A stretch of DNA of 64,000 bases, taken from positions 18,501 to 82,500 of the forward strand of contig JAANYP010003001.1 in the NCBI GenBank assembly GCA_020465985.1, written 5' to 3'. Positions 1-9,998 of this stretch are shown here, piece by piece (position 1 is the stretch's first letter; every line of letters starts with the position of its first letter). Origin of the DNA: Centrapalus pauciflorus (Eukaryota > Streptophyta > Magnoliopsida > Asterales > Asteraceae). The notes under the pieces were generated by a model, which was not told where the DNA came from, did no database searches, and saw only the letters and a list, made by a program, of their open reading frames with translations. The position numbers and the translations under genes are program-made.

Positions 1-112
1 TCAAGAGATTCAAGCTGCTCAATAGTTTCAGCAACAAAAAGTGCTGGATTTTCAGGGAAACGATATCTACATGAAGATTCAATCATATCACCATCCGAGA
101 AGTCATAGTTCG
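1..112 (-). other. Possible partial exon at window edge
   Basis: On the minus strand this stretch is open for about 37 codons and runs off the window. It is less AT-rich than its surroundings, and its codons look coding-like, with the short stretch FPENPALFVAETIEQLESL near the edge. A TGA lies in frame just upstream of the open part, and I found no convincing AG acceptor at that point, so it could be a degraded gene fragment or one carried by a transposon. I do not recognise the protein. It is reported because it is the only exon-like sequence in the first 4 kb. Confidence 0.22.
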
Positions 113-599
113 TCAAGGAAACATATCAAGAAGCAATTATAAAACATAGCATACGTCTTTCTCTTGTGTAGGAGTTTCTGCATATTTTGAGTCTGTAATT
201 GCTTTGTTGATTAAAGTTTTCTTAAGCCTCTAAGTTGTAAAAAACACCCTAAGAACAGTATGTGCTTCGTCTACTCAAACAGATTAGAGGTGATTGTAAT
301 GGATGAATCAGCAATACAAACGTCTGATTAATTCCTGTGTGTTTATTTTATTATTGATTCTGAAAGTTTTTGTTAAAATAATTAAGTGTTATTCCGCAAA
401 CTCCTTGATTAAACTTTGATTCAAAGCAAGATTATTGATTTATACTCTGATAAGTTCAAATTAGTTAGTCTTGGTAATTCATATTTTAGATCCTGTCAGA
501 TCTTGTACGTTTTCATTCTAAAAATTTATACCAAAATTGCCCTTATTGTCCAAACACCCATGTATTTTTTTAAAAATAACCCATTTTAAAATGATTACT
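113..599. other. AT-rich intergenic DNA
   Basis: No gene, terminal repeat or tandem array was recognised here. Confidence 0.5.
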
Positions 600-760
600 T
601 CAAAAAACAATAAATGATTGGCTGTGATTGGCTACTCCAGGACTCCAATCTGATATTGGACTCCCATGGAACTTATCTCTTCTCTCTCTCCTTCTCTCTC
701 TCTATCTATCTATTATATCTATATATATACAATATATATATATATATATCTTAATATAAT
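600..760. repeat. Fragment of GGAGTCC foldback family plus CT/TA tract
   Basis: The segment near 640-675 (paired GGACTCC-type words followed by CCATGGAACTTAT) matches one end of the foldback element at 27594-28032. Here it is followed by a (CT)n tract and then an imperfect (TA)n tract. Only one end is recognisable, so this is a partial copy. Confidence 0.5.
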
Positions 761-1045
761 ATATTCTATATATTATATATTTTATTACTCTACTAAATAC
801 TAGGACACACACAATTGAGACGTTGTAAACTAACATGATTCACATAAATTTTGTACATGAGATACTTATTTTTAAATTTTTGATTCCATTAATTATTCAA
901 AAAACTATGAATCAAATAAACAGTAGTGAATGTTGACTCACTTAAACTTTGATTTCATGATGTAATTTACATATTTAAAAATTGATGATCAATACGTAAA
1001 AACTGATTCAATGCGCTCCACATCTCAGGATATATTAGCTCCCAT
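761..1045. other. AT-rich intergenic DNA
   Basis: Nothing recognised beyond A/T richness. Confidence 0.5.
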
Positions 1046-1059
1046 TTGATCTCTTTCCA

Positions 1060-1084
1060 CCACACACACACACACCATCTATAC

Positions 1085-1124
<40 letters not shown>
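1060..1124. repeat. Compound (CA)n-(TA)n microsatellite
   Basis: A short CA run near 1062-1075 is followed by about 17 TA units. The array abuts the left end of the next foldback element. Confidence 0.85.
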
Positions 1125-1535
1125 GGTTCTGTGAGTACCTAAAAATGCAAAGTTACGTGGAGTATTGTGAACCACGGTTTTCAGATTTGAACATGCTCCC
1201 GAAAACAGTTTTTTTTTCAATGTCATTTAAATACAAATAATATAAGCTATTTTGTAAAAGAATTACACACATTCACAATTCCTAGCTTCTTAAAAGTCAT
1301 GGTGACGTGAAAAAATTCATGTGAACATGTTTAGTGTGAACATAACAGTGCAGTTCATGTGAACATGAATATTTTTCACAGTTGTAGTGTGTGTTTATTA
1401 GGGATTTTTTACAAGTAGTTTTGTATTATTAATTTAAACATTTTTATGAAAAAAATTTCAAAAAAATGGTTTTAAGCGAGGTACCTCTGGTACTCCGCAA
1501 AACTAATGCATACTCACTTGAACCATATTATAGAT
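1125..1535 (+). mobile_element. (TA)n-bounded MITE, group A copy 1
   Basis: The left end reads GGTTCTGTGAGTACC after a (TA)n array. The right end has a GAGGTACC word, then GGTACTCCGCAAAACTA, and finally CACTTGAACCATAT before more TA-rich DNA. The two ends share inverted GGTTC and GAGTACC words. Clearer copies lie at 19317-19746 (inverted) and 29041-29407. No coding capacity was seen. The superfamily is unknown because no target duplication can be read inside TA repeats. Confidence 0.6.
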
Positions 1536-1592
1536 AATATATGTGAATAGCTATATATATATGATATATCATATATATATATATTATATATC

Positions 1593-1967
1593 GGATCACG
1601 TGAGAAGGGATGTTATAGTGAGAAATGGTGAGAAGGAGATTTTTGCATTGATATTGAATCAACAAACTATTGATTCATGATTATTAATTCATTTTAGACA
1701 TTGTTGAATCAAATGTATTTGATTATATCGAACCCGGATCACAAAAAAACATGGATAAAAATTTTGGTGCATCATGACCACCGAAAAATGTATTATTACT
1801 GAATCATCATTTTTTGCCCGTAAATGATGATTCAAATCAATATATTTGGTTCAAAAGTATTGATAATGAATCAATAATTATGAATCAATAGTTTGTTGAT
1901 TCAATATCAATGCAAAACCCTCATTCTCACCATTTTTCACGATAAAATCCCTTCTCACGTGATCCAT
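1593..1967. mobile_element. Foldback element with ~95-bp inverted repeats (group E)
   Basis: The first ~95 bases, beginning GGATCACGTGAGAAGGGAT, reappear in inverted order in the last ~95 bases, ending ATCCCTTCTCACGTGATCC apart from small changes. The inverted repeats include the words ATTGATATTGAATCAAC and ACTATTGATTCAT. Both outer flanks are TATA-rich, so a target duplication is not readable. It has no coding capacity and could fold into a long hairpin if transcribed. Confidence 0.75.
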
Positions 1968-2085
1968 ATATATATATAATTGACTATTATATATGGTAAC
2001 ATGATTACATTTATTATTATTTTTAAATAAAATGAATTTTTTAATTTTAAAAAACTTATATATCAATCTCAAAATTTAAATCCAA

Positions 2086-2232
2086 TTCACTTTCTTTAAT
2101 ATATTGTAATCTCGACTGTGAACATTTGGAGGGTTCACAAAATTTCAATCATGTTCTTATTCACTTTCTTAATATATTGTAATATCGGCTGTGAACATTT
2201 GGAGGGTTCACAAAATTTCAATCATGTGAACC
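2086..2232. repeat. ~73-bp direct tandem duplication
   Basis: A unit containing CTGTGAACATTTGGAGGG and TTCACAAAATTTCAATCATG occurs twice with a period of about 73 bp. It lies at the inner end of a group F element. Confidence 0.75.
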
Positions 2233-2900
2233 ACTTTGACTCTATCAAACTGTACCGCTGTGAACCACTTATTGGACTCGTCACTCAGTGTGAACCACTC
2301 GTCACTCGCCTTCGTTGTGAATCAAAGTTCGTAGTGTGCACCTTGCCATGAATCAACCAGCCGTGAACCGTGCAACTTGTCGTTAACTACCAGGCAGACT
2401 CATCACTCACCATGCACCTTGCAGTTAACCACCAGCCTTTAGAAGCCCACATCCTAATTATCCGTCGCCATGAACCACTCATCTCCACCGTGAATCAAGT
2501 ATTCATAGTGTGCAACTTGCAGCCGTTAAACACCAGCCATGAACCACACGCCTTTAGAAACCCACCTCCTCAGTGTCTGTCACCGTGAACCACCAGCCTT
2601 CGGTTTTCTTCTCCGTGGTGAATCGCCCACCTCCTCGGTTTTGGTTTCTTCTCTGTCGTGAATCGCCCACACCCCCAAATTGTTTTAAATAAACGGAATC
2701 CACCTCATTAAATGCATATATTTGTTGAAAATAGGAATGTGCACAAATGACTATTTTACCCTTGAAGGGTTGTCCATGTTGTACAAAAGTCTATTTAATT
2801 ACAAAATTGTCACCTTGCATTGTATTGGTTGATTCACAATTCTAGCAATTTCATTGGTTCTTATCGTCCTCATTTTAAGCACGGTCCTCATTTTATCCTC

Positions 2901-2904
<4 letters not shown>
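2233..2904 (-). mobile_element. (TA)n-bounded element, group F copy 1
   Basis: The interior repeats GTGAACCAC and GTGAATC words many times. The right end, read on the minus strand from the (TA)n array, begins GGGTGAGGATAAAATGAGG and continues with a GGTTCTTA-type word on the opposite strand. The same end occurs at 35741 next to another microsatellite, and the same GATTCAC-rich interior follows it there. The open frames here are products of the short repeats and look non-coding. Confidence 0.5.

Positions 2905-2990
<86 letters not shown>
2905..2990. repeat. (TA)43 microsatellite
   Basis: A pure TA array of 86 bp, lying between group F and group B elements. Confidence 0.95.
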
Positions 2991-2993
<3 letters not shown>

Positions 2994-3158
2994 CAATGGA
3001 GAACCCATATGCATTGAAGAACCTTGAAGAATCACAATGCATCGCTAGAAAATCGTAATGCATCACGTAGAAATCGATGCATCACGTGGAAATAATGATG
3101 CATCACGGGGAAATTGTGATGCATTTGTGGTGGTGCACAGAGGTTTTCCATTGAACTC

Positions 3159-3161
<3 letters not shown>
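2991..3161. mobile_element. Short foldback MITE between two (TA)n arrays, group B copy 1
   Basis: The ends are inverted: GTTCAATGGAGAACC on the left and GGTTTTCCATTGAAC on the right. The interior has several TGATGCATCACG-type words. A pure TA array follows immediately on each side, which makes this the cleanest example of a (TA)n-bracketed element in the window. Related copies: 40084-40256, 51587-51755, 56224-56373. Confidence 0.7.

Positions 3162-3223
<62 letters not shown>
3162..3223. repeat. (TA)31 microsatellite
   Basis: A pure TA array between two group B elements. Confidence 0.95.
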
Positions 3224-3226
<3 letters not shown>

Positions 3227-3370
3227 GTTCAATTGAGAACTTTTATGTATCGAGAACCTCGAGGAACTTTTGTGCATCGGATAATCTACCAATGGTGCAC
3301 AAAGGGCATTTACGGAAAACTAAAGATATGATAATTAATTTGCTTCTAAAAATCATTAAAAGATAATTAG
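3224..3370. mobile_element. Truncated group B element
   Basis: It begins GAGGTTCAATTGAGAAC, then has GTGCATCGG and AATGGTGCACAAAGGGCAT words. These match, in inverted order, the right part of the complete copy at 44201-44807. The second end is missing. Confidence 0.5.
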
Positions 3371-3703
3371 GAGTTACATTTTGAATTAAAATTTCATATT
3401 AACAAAGAAAAACTCTTTTTAGAAAAAAAAAAAGTCCCAAGTTTTTTTGGGAAAATCAAACCGCATGCATAAAACCAGAAACCTAAGGATGCAAACTAAA
3501 AACCCAAAAATTTCGATTTGGGTTTGGTTTCGCCTAAAACCTAACCAATGCTTACCCCCACGCCTACTTAAATAATTTACAATAATGAAACCAAAAAGAA
3601 AATGAAAAATAAAAACCACCTTACGTATTTTATAGATTAATAGCTTAACACCCGAATTATTCACCAATGATAATAATCAATCGTTTTAACATAAACTAAA
3701 AAT
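3371..3703. other. AT-rich intergenic DNA
   Basis: Homopolymer A and T runs and no recognisable element ends or gene. Confidence 0.5.
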
Positions 3704-4116
3704 CAGGGTCGTCCCGTGAATTTTGGTGGCCACGTACGATAATTACATAGTAGGCTCTTAAAATGTTAAAATTTTTAAATTTATATAAAAATTATTAGTT
3801 ATTAGTAGTCTAGCAATTGCTATATACATAAAAAAACATTTAAAACAATGATATTAAGACATGTTCATATAAAACAAAATAATTAATTTCGAAATTATAT
3901 TTATCAGAAAGGGCATTGTTGTACGCCTATTTTTACTAATCATACATCCTCACACTCACATATTTTTTTGTTAATAACGTGAGACACAATAATTAAACTT
4001 AAACAGACTTTAGCTTTTCACAATTTTTTCCGATCACCGGTCAATTTTCCGATGAGGCCTATCAAACTTGGGCCCTGAGCGGTCGCACTTACTGCACACC
4101 CTCAGGACCAACCCTG
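3704..4116. mobile_element. hAT-type MITE
   Basis: The left end is CAGGGTCGTCC and the right end, inverted, is CAGGGTTGGTCC, the CAGGG start typical of hAT elements. The 8-bp flanks, CTAAAAAT and TTAAAAAA, agree at 6 of 8 positions, fitting an old 8-bp target duplication. About 413 bp, non-coding. Confidence 0.6.
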
Positions 4117-4337
4117 TTAAAAAATATATTTATTTAAGAGTTAAGTACCATTTTGACCATCCAACTTTCAAATTTGTCTCATTTAGCCACTAAACTATTT
4201 TTGTCCTGATTTGACCACTAAACTTTGTTTAATGTTCTATTTTGGGAAAAATGAATAAAACTAATAGCTAAATCGATACAAAATATGACAGTTTAGTGGC
4301 CAAATTGGGACAATTTTCAGTGGCTAAATAAATAAAA

Positions 4338-4510
4338 GGGTAAATTACAAATTTGGTCCCTGTGGTTTATAGCAAATTACGGATCCCGTCCCTCTATAGA
4401 AGAAATTACAATATTGATGATTGTGGTTAACATTTTGTTACGGATTAGGTCCCTGCCCCTAACTCTGTTAGTTTTCCACGTTAACCTAAGGGTATTTTCG
4501 TCAAATTACT
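4338..4510 (+). repeat. Left terminal inverted repeat of the MULE
   Basis: It starts GGGTAAATTACAAATTTGG and ends near TCGTCAAATTACT. By analogy with MuDR it probably carries the promoter of the zf-GRF gene, whose ATG lies 119 bp further in. Confidence 0.9.
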
Positions 4511-4628
4511 TTATATACTTCATTTCTTCTCCATTTAACCCTTTACGAGATTTTATTTATCCCTCTCTCTTTCTTCAACGTTTGAAGGCTTCTTCCAGGT
4601 AACACGAAAGTAGCTCGAAGATACAACA

Positions 4629-5033
4629 ATGGTGATTTGCACATGTGGGATGCCTGGTATTGTTCAAACATCATGGACATCATATAATCCTGGGAGGCGA
4701 TTCTACCGTTGTTCTAGAAATGTAAGTTTTCTAAGTTTCAGTAGCTGCCCCTAAATGGTTGAAGGTTCATTCCCTAATTTTTTGTTATTACAAATATTAC
4801 AGGGATCAAATTGTGGTTTCATTGAATGGGTTGATCCACCAATGTCTCGTAGATCAAAGGAGATTATAGTAGGGCAACTGAGGTCAAAAAATGTTCTTGA
4901 AGAGACGATCAAAACCTGGAAAGATGAAGTTAATAGGCTTAAGTTGTATTTGGTTTGTAGTTGGGTTTTTTTTTATAATTTTTGTTCTTGTAATTTTCAG
5001 CTGAACCGATGGGTTTGGTTTGAAAGGAGATGA
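4629..5033 (+). CDS. zf-GRF zinc-finger protein with C-terminal membrane segment, inside the MULE
   Basis: Two exons, 4629-4721 and 4803-5033, separated by an 81-bp GT-AG intron in phase 0, give 107 residues. Residues 4-42 form a GRF-type zinc finger: Cys4-x-Cys6-Gly, then NPGRRFYRC ending at Cys28, then Cys35 within CGFIEWVD. After it come a basic stretch, a charged helical region at about 55-78 likely to form a coiled coil, and a hydrophobic segment at about 79-94 that may anchor the protein in a membrane. zf-GRF domains bind nucleic acid in better-known proteins such as topoisomerase III alpha and APE2. Small plant proteins with this finger plus a C-terminal hydrophobic helix are common but poorly understood. 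Here the gene takes the place mudrB holds in maize MuDR. Whether it helps transposition or is a captured host gene is inference. No stop or frameshift was seen. Confidence 0.75.
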
Positions 5034-5496
5034 TCTATTTTGGAAGTGTATGTTGTCTTTTGGGGTATGAATGGATGTAATGTATTTCTTTATGGAAGTG
5101 TATGTTGTCTTTTGGACCATTTGTCAACATTGAATATGTTTATTTATGAAAAGCAAAAATTTAAGTTTACTTTGCATTCAATTCTGAACATAATGTTCTG
5201 AACATATTGTAATGAAACTACACATGATCAGATCAGTGTTTAACACACAAAGCATCATATATGTATATTAGTCATAAATACAGTGGCTAAAAGGATATGC
5301 CACATTGTCAATTGTCTTGACCCAAAATACATATGCCACATGATTAACAAAAGGATAAATCATGTCCACACAGTGGAAATACAGTGGCCCTTAGTTCTGT
5401 TTAACAGCATATAACAACCAAAAGATACATATCAAACAGCTTCTACTACAACCAAAAGAAAATATTAAACCTTGCTAACAACATATACTAGTTAAT
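5034..5496. other. Spacer between the convergent MULE genes
   Basis: It holds the 3' ends of both convergent genes. A near-duplicate TGGAAGTGTATGTTGTCTTT occurs at about 5041 and 5095. No other feature seen. Confidence 0.5.
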
Positions 5497-8400
5497 TCAG
5501 TTGTTAGTACCTCCAACTGACTTCTTGCCCCTCGCCCTCTTCCTTGTTCCAGCAGCTGCCCGATTGCTTCCACCACTTGCCACCTGCTCCACACCACTAA
5601 CTTCAGTTTGTTGCACTTGACTGCTCCTATTCCTGCGTACTTGTGAAGGTTGAGATCCACCAGCTTCATCTTGTCCTCTACAACTCCTTGAATTATGACC
5701 CTTTTTTTTGCATTTGGTACATGTTATGCCCTTCCATTTCCTTGAAAGCTTACCTCCTTAAACAAGTGAGTCCTTCCCAGCCTCTTGGCCTCTAATCTCA
5801 TCATCCGTTCTCTTTCTCTTCTTCTTTGATCGTCCAACTTGTTTATGATGCAGTGGTGGTAGAAGTTGGGATGGGCATTGACTTTTTGGCCACATGCTTG
5901 GCCCCTTGATAGGATCAATCTTAAACTGATATGCATCTTTCCAAGTACTTAAATGATACGCAGGATGTACCCATTCTTCAGGCAAACCCACTTGTAGTCC
6001 ATTGGCTGCCATATTGAACATGCTAGCCACTGCATGCTTACATGGCATACCAGTCAATTCCCACCTTCTGCATGAGCAAACTTTTTCCTTCATGTCTACA
6101 ACACATTGATCCTGCCATGGTCCTTTAACCTGATACTTGTCACCTCCATTCCAAAGTACATTGTAATCATTAGCTGCTTTCTTGATTGAATCAAACAATT
6201 TTGTAGCAGTTGGGGTTAAAGGACCATCTGCTTTCTCAATCACTTTGGATACATTCACTATTCTCTTCATGAGGTACTCCCTGATGTATTCAAGTGCAGT
6301 GATGATTGGTTTATCTCTACCTTCAACCAATTTGCTATTGAAACTCTCACATAAATTGTTCAATAATATATCACAATGTGCTCTACCTGTATCAAGGAAA
6401 ACAACATATGTACTTAGCTAACTATATTATAAATGATATGCTAGTGATGTAAAATACCAGAATTAAAGGATATATACCAGTGAAATGTGATCTGCTCCAG
6501 TGATGTGGTGCAATCTGTTTCAACCATTCATGAGCACCTGCATTGTACTCCTTGAGTTCATCCATAGTCTGCTGGAATTGTTGGACGGTTGATGATGTGG
6601 CACACTTCCAAATCAACTCTTTATAGGCTGCCCCTTTCCATTGTTGCTTCATATTTTCATGTATATGTCTTAGACAATACATGTGTTCAGCAGCAGGGAA
6701 CACCTTTGCACGTGCTGGGATTATACCCTACCAAATATACAACACAAATAAAGTATTAAATAATTAAATCATTAAACCCAGTAACAATACAACAATAATC
6801 AATTGAACCCAATACCTTTTGTCTGTCAGAGATGAAGGTGAAGTTTGAGTTGGCTGCCAAATCAAGGTCATCACCAAGGCATTCTAAGAACCACTCCCAT
6901 GAATTCATATTTTCAGCCTCAACTATTGCATAAGCAACAGGATAAATACCATTATTAGCATCCACCCCCCCACAGCAGTCAAAATTTGTCCTGGGTATGG
7001 TCCGTTCATAAAAGCTCCATCCAACCCTAGCAACTCCCTTAACCCAGCTTTAAACCCCTTCTTCAATGCACCAAGACAAATGTATATTCTTTTGAATATC
7101 CTTGTGCTCACATGTGGGTTGGGTTCACTTTGCACTTGTAATTTAACTGTAGTGTCTGGGTTTGTGTTATGAAGCTCCAGTACGTAGTCCCTAAGCACTG
7201 AATACTGTTCTTGATAATCTCCACTAACCTTGTTCATTGCAATTGCCTTTGCCCTCAAAACCTTCATCTTAGACATGCCCAACTCATATTTCCTTTGAAG
7301 CTGTTCTTGGAGAGCTTTAACAGGGATGTCAGGATTCACCATTACTATTTCTGTAATTTGTTGAGATAAATAAGTGGATGTGCAGGCTTGTATCTCTCTT
7401 TTTTGCAGACACTTATGTTCCTAAATGAATTTTTCACCATCCAAGAGTCATCATCTGTTGACTTGGAAACATGTAAGACCCAAGGGCATTTTTGAGGGTC
7501 CACTTCCTTACTTGAAAGGACTTGTTTACCCTTACTGGTCTCCCCTTTACGATTACCTTTACTGCTCTCCCCTTTACTTTTACCCTTACTGCTCTCCCCT
7601 TGACTTTTACCCATTGTGTCTCCAGAATTAAAGACAGGAATACTGCCTTGGCACGTGGCCCTCACCCTTACTTTATCATTCTTTACTATCACTAAATCTC
7701 TTCTAGTCTCCATTGCATGGTGTCGAATTAAATCCTTTACCTGCTTTGCACTAGCAAACAGTTGACCAACATAAAAGTGAGTCTTCAACAGCACATTACC
7801 ATCTCTGTTTTTAGTTTTCCTTAACTGCTTTAGCTTCTTTTTCCTTGTACTGTCACTTTGGTCCTCGGATCCAGAAGCACTATCAAACTCATCAAAGTCC
7901 ATTCCTTCAATATCTTCACTAACTTCACCCTCAATTTGTTCAACTGAACCTTTTTCTACCCATTCAGCATCTCTGTCAACATTCAAATTGAAGTCCCTCA
8001 TGTCTACTTCCACATCATTTACAACATTCTCCTCATCCACAATGAAATCCTCATCACTATCTTCCTTGTCATTTGGATCCTCTTGATCATCTAAATTTTG
8101 AGTGACATCTCTCACCCACTCTTCATTGAAGTTACTATCAAAGAAAGGATCAAAATCCTCCAAATGTGTTTGTTCTACCACTTCAGTTGTATCCAAGTTA
8201 CTGTCTATAACTTGTTGCACGAATCCACTTGGGTTCTCTTGTTCCAATCCAGTAGTATCTACCATGTATTCATTCCCAAAAGAAGTATCAAATTGAGGGT
8301 CATCTAATGTCATGCCAGGGACCATCTCATTCAAATCAATACCACCCTGCCATATCTCAGATTCATTCCCATGTGCACTACTCTGCCCCATCACATTCAA

Positions 8401-8980
8401 ATCAATACCACCCTGCCATATCTCAGGTTCGTTCCCATGTGTACTACCCTGGACCATCTCATTTTCATTTCCATGTGTACTACCCTGCCCCGTCTCACAT
8501 TCTATTGCACTACATTGGCCAACAGGAGTCTGCTCAATCCATTCCAACATTAACATTCTCTTAGCACTTCCTGTACTACTCTGCCCCATCCTATTTTTGG
8601 TCTCACTTTCATCATTAATCTCTTTGATAATAACAGAGGATTTACTTGGTGAGATGAAAAAACTATGCACTTTTGTCTTTCCATGTTCGGTGTATACATT
8701 AATGACCTTATGCTTAGGAACATATTTTATCATATTCAACACATCATAATCACTGGCTGATGAAAACAGACCAAAATCTAAGTCTGAATCATGCTTTTTA
8801 AAATGGTAGAATATTGGTACACTCTCTTCTACCCCTAACTCTTCAATCATCTCATCCAACTCATGTATCGAAAACTTGTCACAGTCTACTTCATCAACGT
8901 AATCTACTTCACCCTGGACATATGTTCTACCAGGAAATTTTGTAAATTTTCCACGATAATGAATCTTCAACGAGAACAAA
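5497..8980 (-). pseudogene. mudrA-like MULE transposase, disabled
   Basis: The recognisable order is as follows. An N-terminal PB1-like domain is read from about 8955 down to 8650. An acidic linker follows, with repeats like GSTHGNExEIWQGGIDLN. Next are the MuDR N-terminal DNA-binding domain (about 7820-7400), the MULE DDE domain with LLGLDGAF (first Asp) and FTFISDRQK (second Asp), a SWIM zinc finger with CSCRRWELTGMPCKHAVASM near 6070-6000, and a C-terminal zinc knuckle CTKCKKKGHNSRSC near 5700. Two GT-AG introns are clear, at 6815-6728 and 6477-6387. Three lesions are visible. A frameshift lies in an A-run near 7431, with a TAG just after it in the other frame. A second frameshift lies in the seven-C run (plus strand) near 6965-6971. 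An in-frame TAA at 5758-5760 cuts off the zinc knuckle. The open frame starts without an ATG. A short exon at 9173-9118, beginning MWAIRSRTRGFNP, could join in phase to 8980, but this is tentative. Some lesions could be assembly errors in homopolymers. Confidence 0.85.
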
Positions 8981-9365
8981 CTTTCTTTATGCTCTGTTCA
9001 ATAAAAATTTATAAAAATTTATAACAAAACACATTAATCAACATTCATAAGCAAAAACAAAGATTGTTATCAATATTTGAAAGTAAAGATTAGGTTTTGT
9101 TACAGTTTATGTTAAACATATCGTATGCTTCAGCTGGATTAAAACCTCGAGTTCTTGAACGAATCGCCCACATTGTAGCGTCAACTTCGTTTACTCACAA
9201 ACTTTCAACGATCAACAGATTGAACACTTGATTACAACTTACATTTACACTTCAAAGGATGAGGACTATAAGGGTTTTTGAATCGGAGATGGAGGAGAGA
9301 GAGCGACGTTTTTTCGCAGATACTACACTCGATTGCATGAAAGATGCATTAATTGAGATGTTACA

Positions 9366-9539
9366 AGTAATTTGACGAAAATACTCCTTAGGTTAACGTG
9401 GAAAACTAACGGAGTTAGGGGCAGGGACCTAATCCGTAACAAAATGTTAACCACAGTCATCAATATTGTAATTTCTTCTATAGAGGGACGGGATCCGTAA
9501 TATGCTATAAACCACAGGGACCAAATTTGTAATTTACTC
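9366..9539 (-). repeat. Right terminal inverted repeat of the MULE
   Basis: Inverted copy of 4338-4510. The transposase reads inward from here. The outer edge is about 460 bp from the SMO2 start codon. Confidence 0.9.
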
Positions 9540-9680
9540 TAAATAAAAAGAATGTTTAGTGGCTAAATTTTATACAAAAAAGAGTTTAGTGGTTAAATCG
9601 AAACAAAAAGTAGTTTAATGGCTAAATCGAAAAAAATCTAAAAGTTGAATGGTCAAAATAACACTTAACCCTTTATTTAA

Positions 9681-9998
9681 TTTAAAAACAATTTATTCTT
9701 AAAAATAGATACAGCAAATAGCCAAATATGAATGAAAATATAAAAATATTAGAAATGCATACTTTATTGGAAATATTCGAGGCCTTTTTTAGAACCAAAT
9801 ATGATCGATCCTCTCCCTCCCTCCTGTCCATGAATCCATGATGTATCGAAAAGTACAAGTTTCAATGCAAAATGTACAAATCCGTTTCATACGATAAATG
9901 CCCTCCTCAAAAGCTCGCGAGACATTCATGTTTGGAATAGACTGACTGGCCACGAGCTCAACATTCGTATCGATAATCTCTCTTCTTCGCCGGATTCC
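9681..9998 (+). promoter_or_regulatory. SMO2 upstream region and 5' leader
   Basis: Only about 320 bp separate the nested transposons from the SMO2 ATG. It includes a pyrimidine-rich stretch (CCTCTCCCTCCCTCC near 9813) and a TCTCTCTTCTTCGCC stretch just before the start, typical of plant leaders. No certain TATA box was identified. Confidence 0.4.

Larger units (their letters stand above)
4338..9539. mobile_element. 5.2-kb MULE with ~173-bp terminal inverted repeats and 9-bp TSD
   Basis: Terminal inverted repeats occupy 4338-4510 and 9366-9539. By eye they differ at only a handful of positions, so the insertion is fairly recent. A perfect 9-bp target duplication, TAAATAAAA, lies at 4329-4337 and 9540-9548. 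Inside are a mudrA-like transposase read leftward from the right end and a zf-GRF gene read rightward from the left end. They are convergent and end 463 bp apart. Size, long terminal repeats and gene layout all fit an autonomous-type Mutator element, although the transposase is now broken. Confidence 0.93.
4138..9671. mobile_element. Mutator-type MITE split by a later MULE insertion
   Basis: The ends are GAGTTAAG and, inverted, GGGTTAAG, followed by similar arms: left 4138-4337, right 9549-9671. The arms repeat GTTTAGTGGCTAAAT-type words in opposite orientation. A perfect 9-bp direct repeat, TTTATTTAA, flanks the unit at 4129-4137 and 9672-9680, as expected for Mutator-type insertion. Without the inner element it is about 0.33 kb. 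Close relatives lie at 36418-36785 and 50580-50932. The split proves the order: MITE first, MULE second. Confidence 0.85.

Noticed and set aside
2820..3366. Open frames of about 65-102 codons full of YIYIYI
   Set aside because: They are translations of (TA)n arrays; the same happens at every long TA array in the window.
4948..5000. A second intron in the zf-GRF gene (GTTTGTAG to TTTTCAG)
   Set aside because: The sequence reads open through this part and encodes the hydrophobic tail typical of such proteins; splicing it would remove the likely membrane segment. Not excluded.
8307..8749. 145-codon plus-strand frame opposite the transposase
   Set aside because: Mirror of the repeated acidic linker of the transposase, with no independent support.
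9118..9173. A first exon of the transposase as a firm call
   Set aside because: The joining phase works, but the acceptor before 8980 is weak and one alternative acceptor creates a stop; kept only as a comment.
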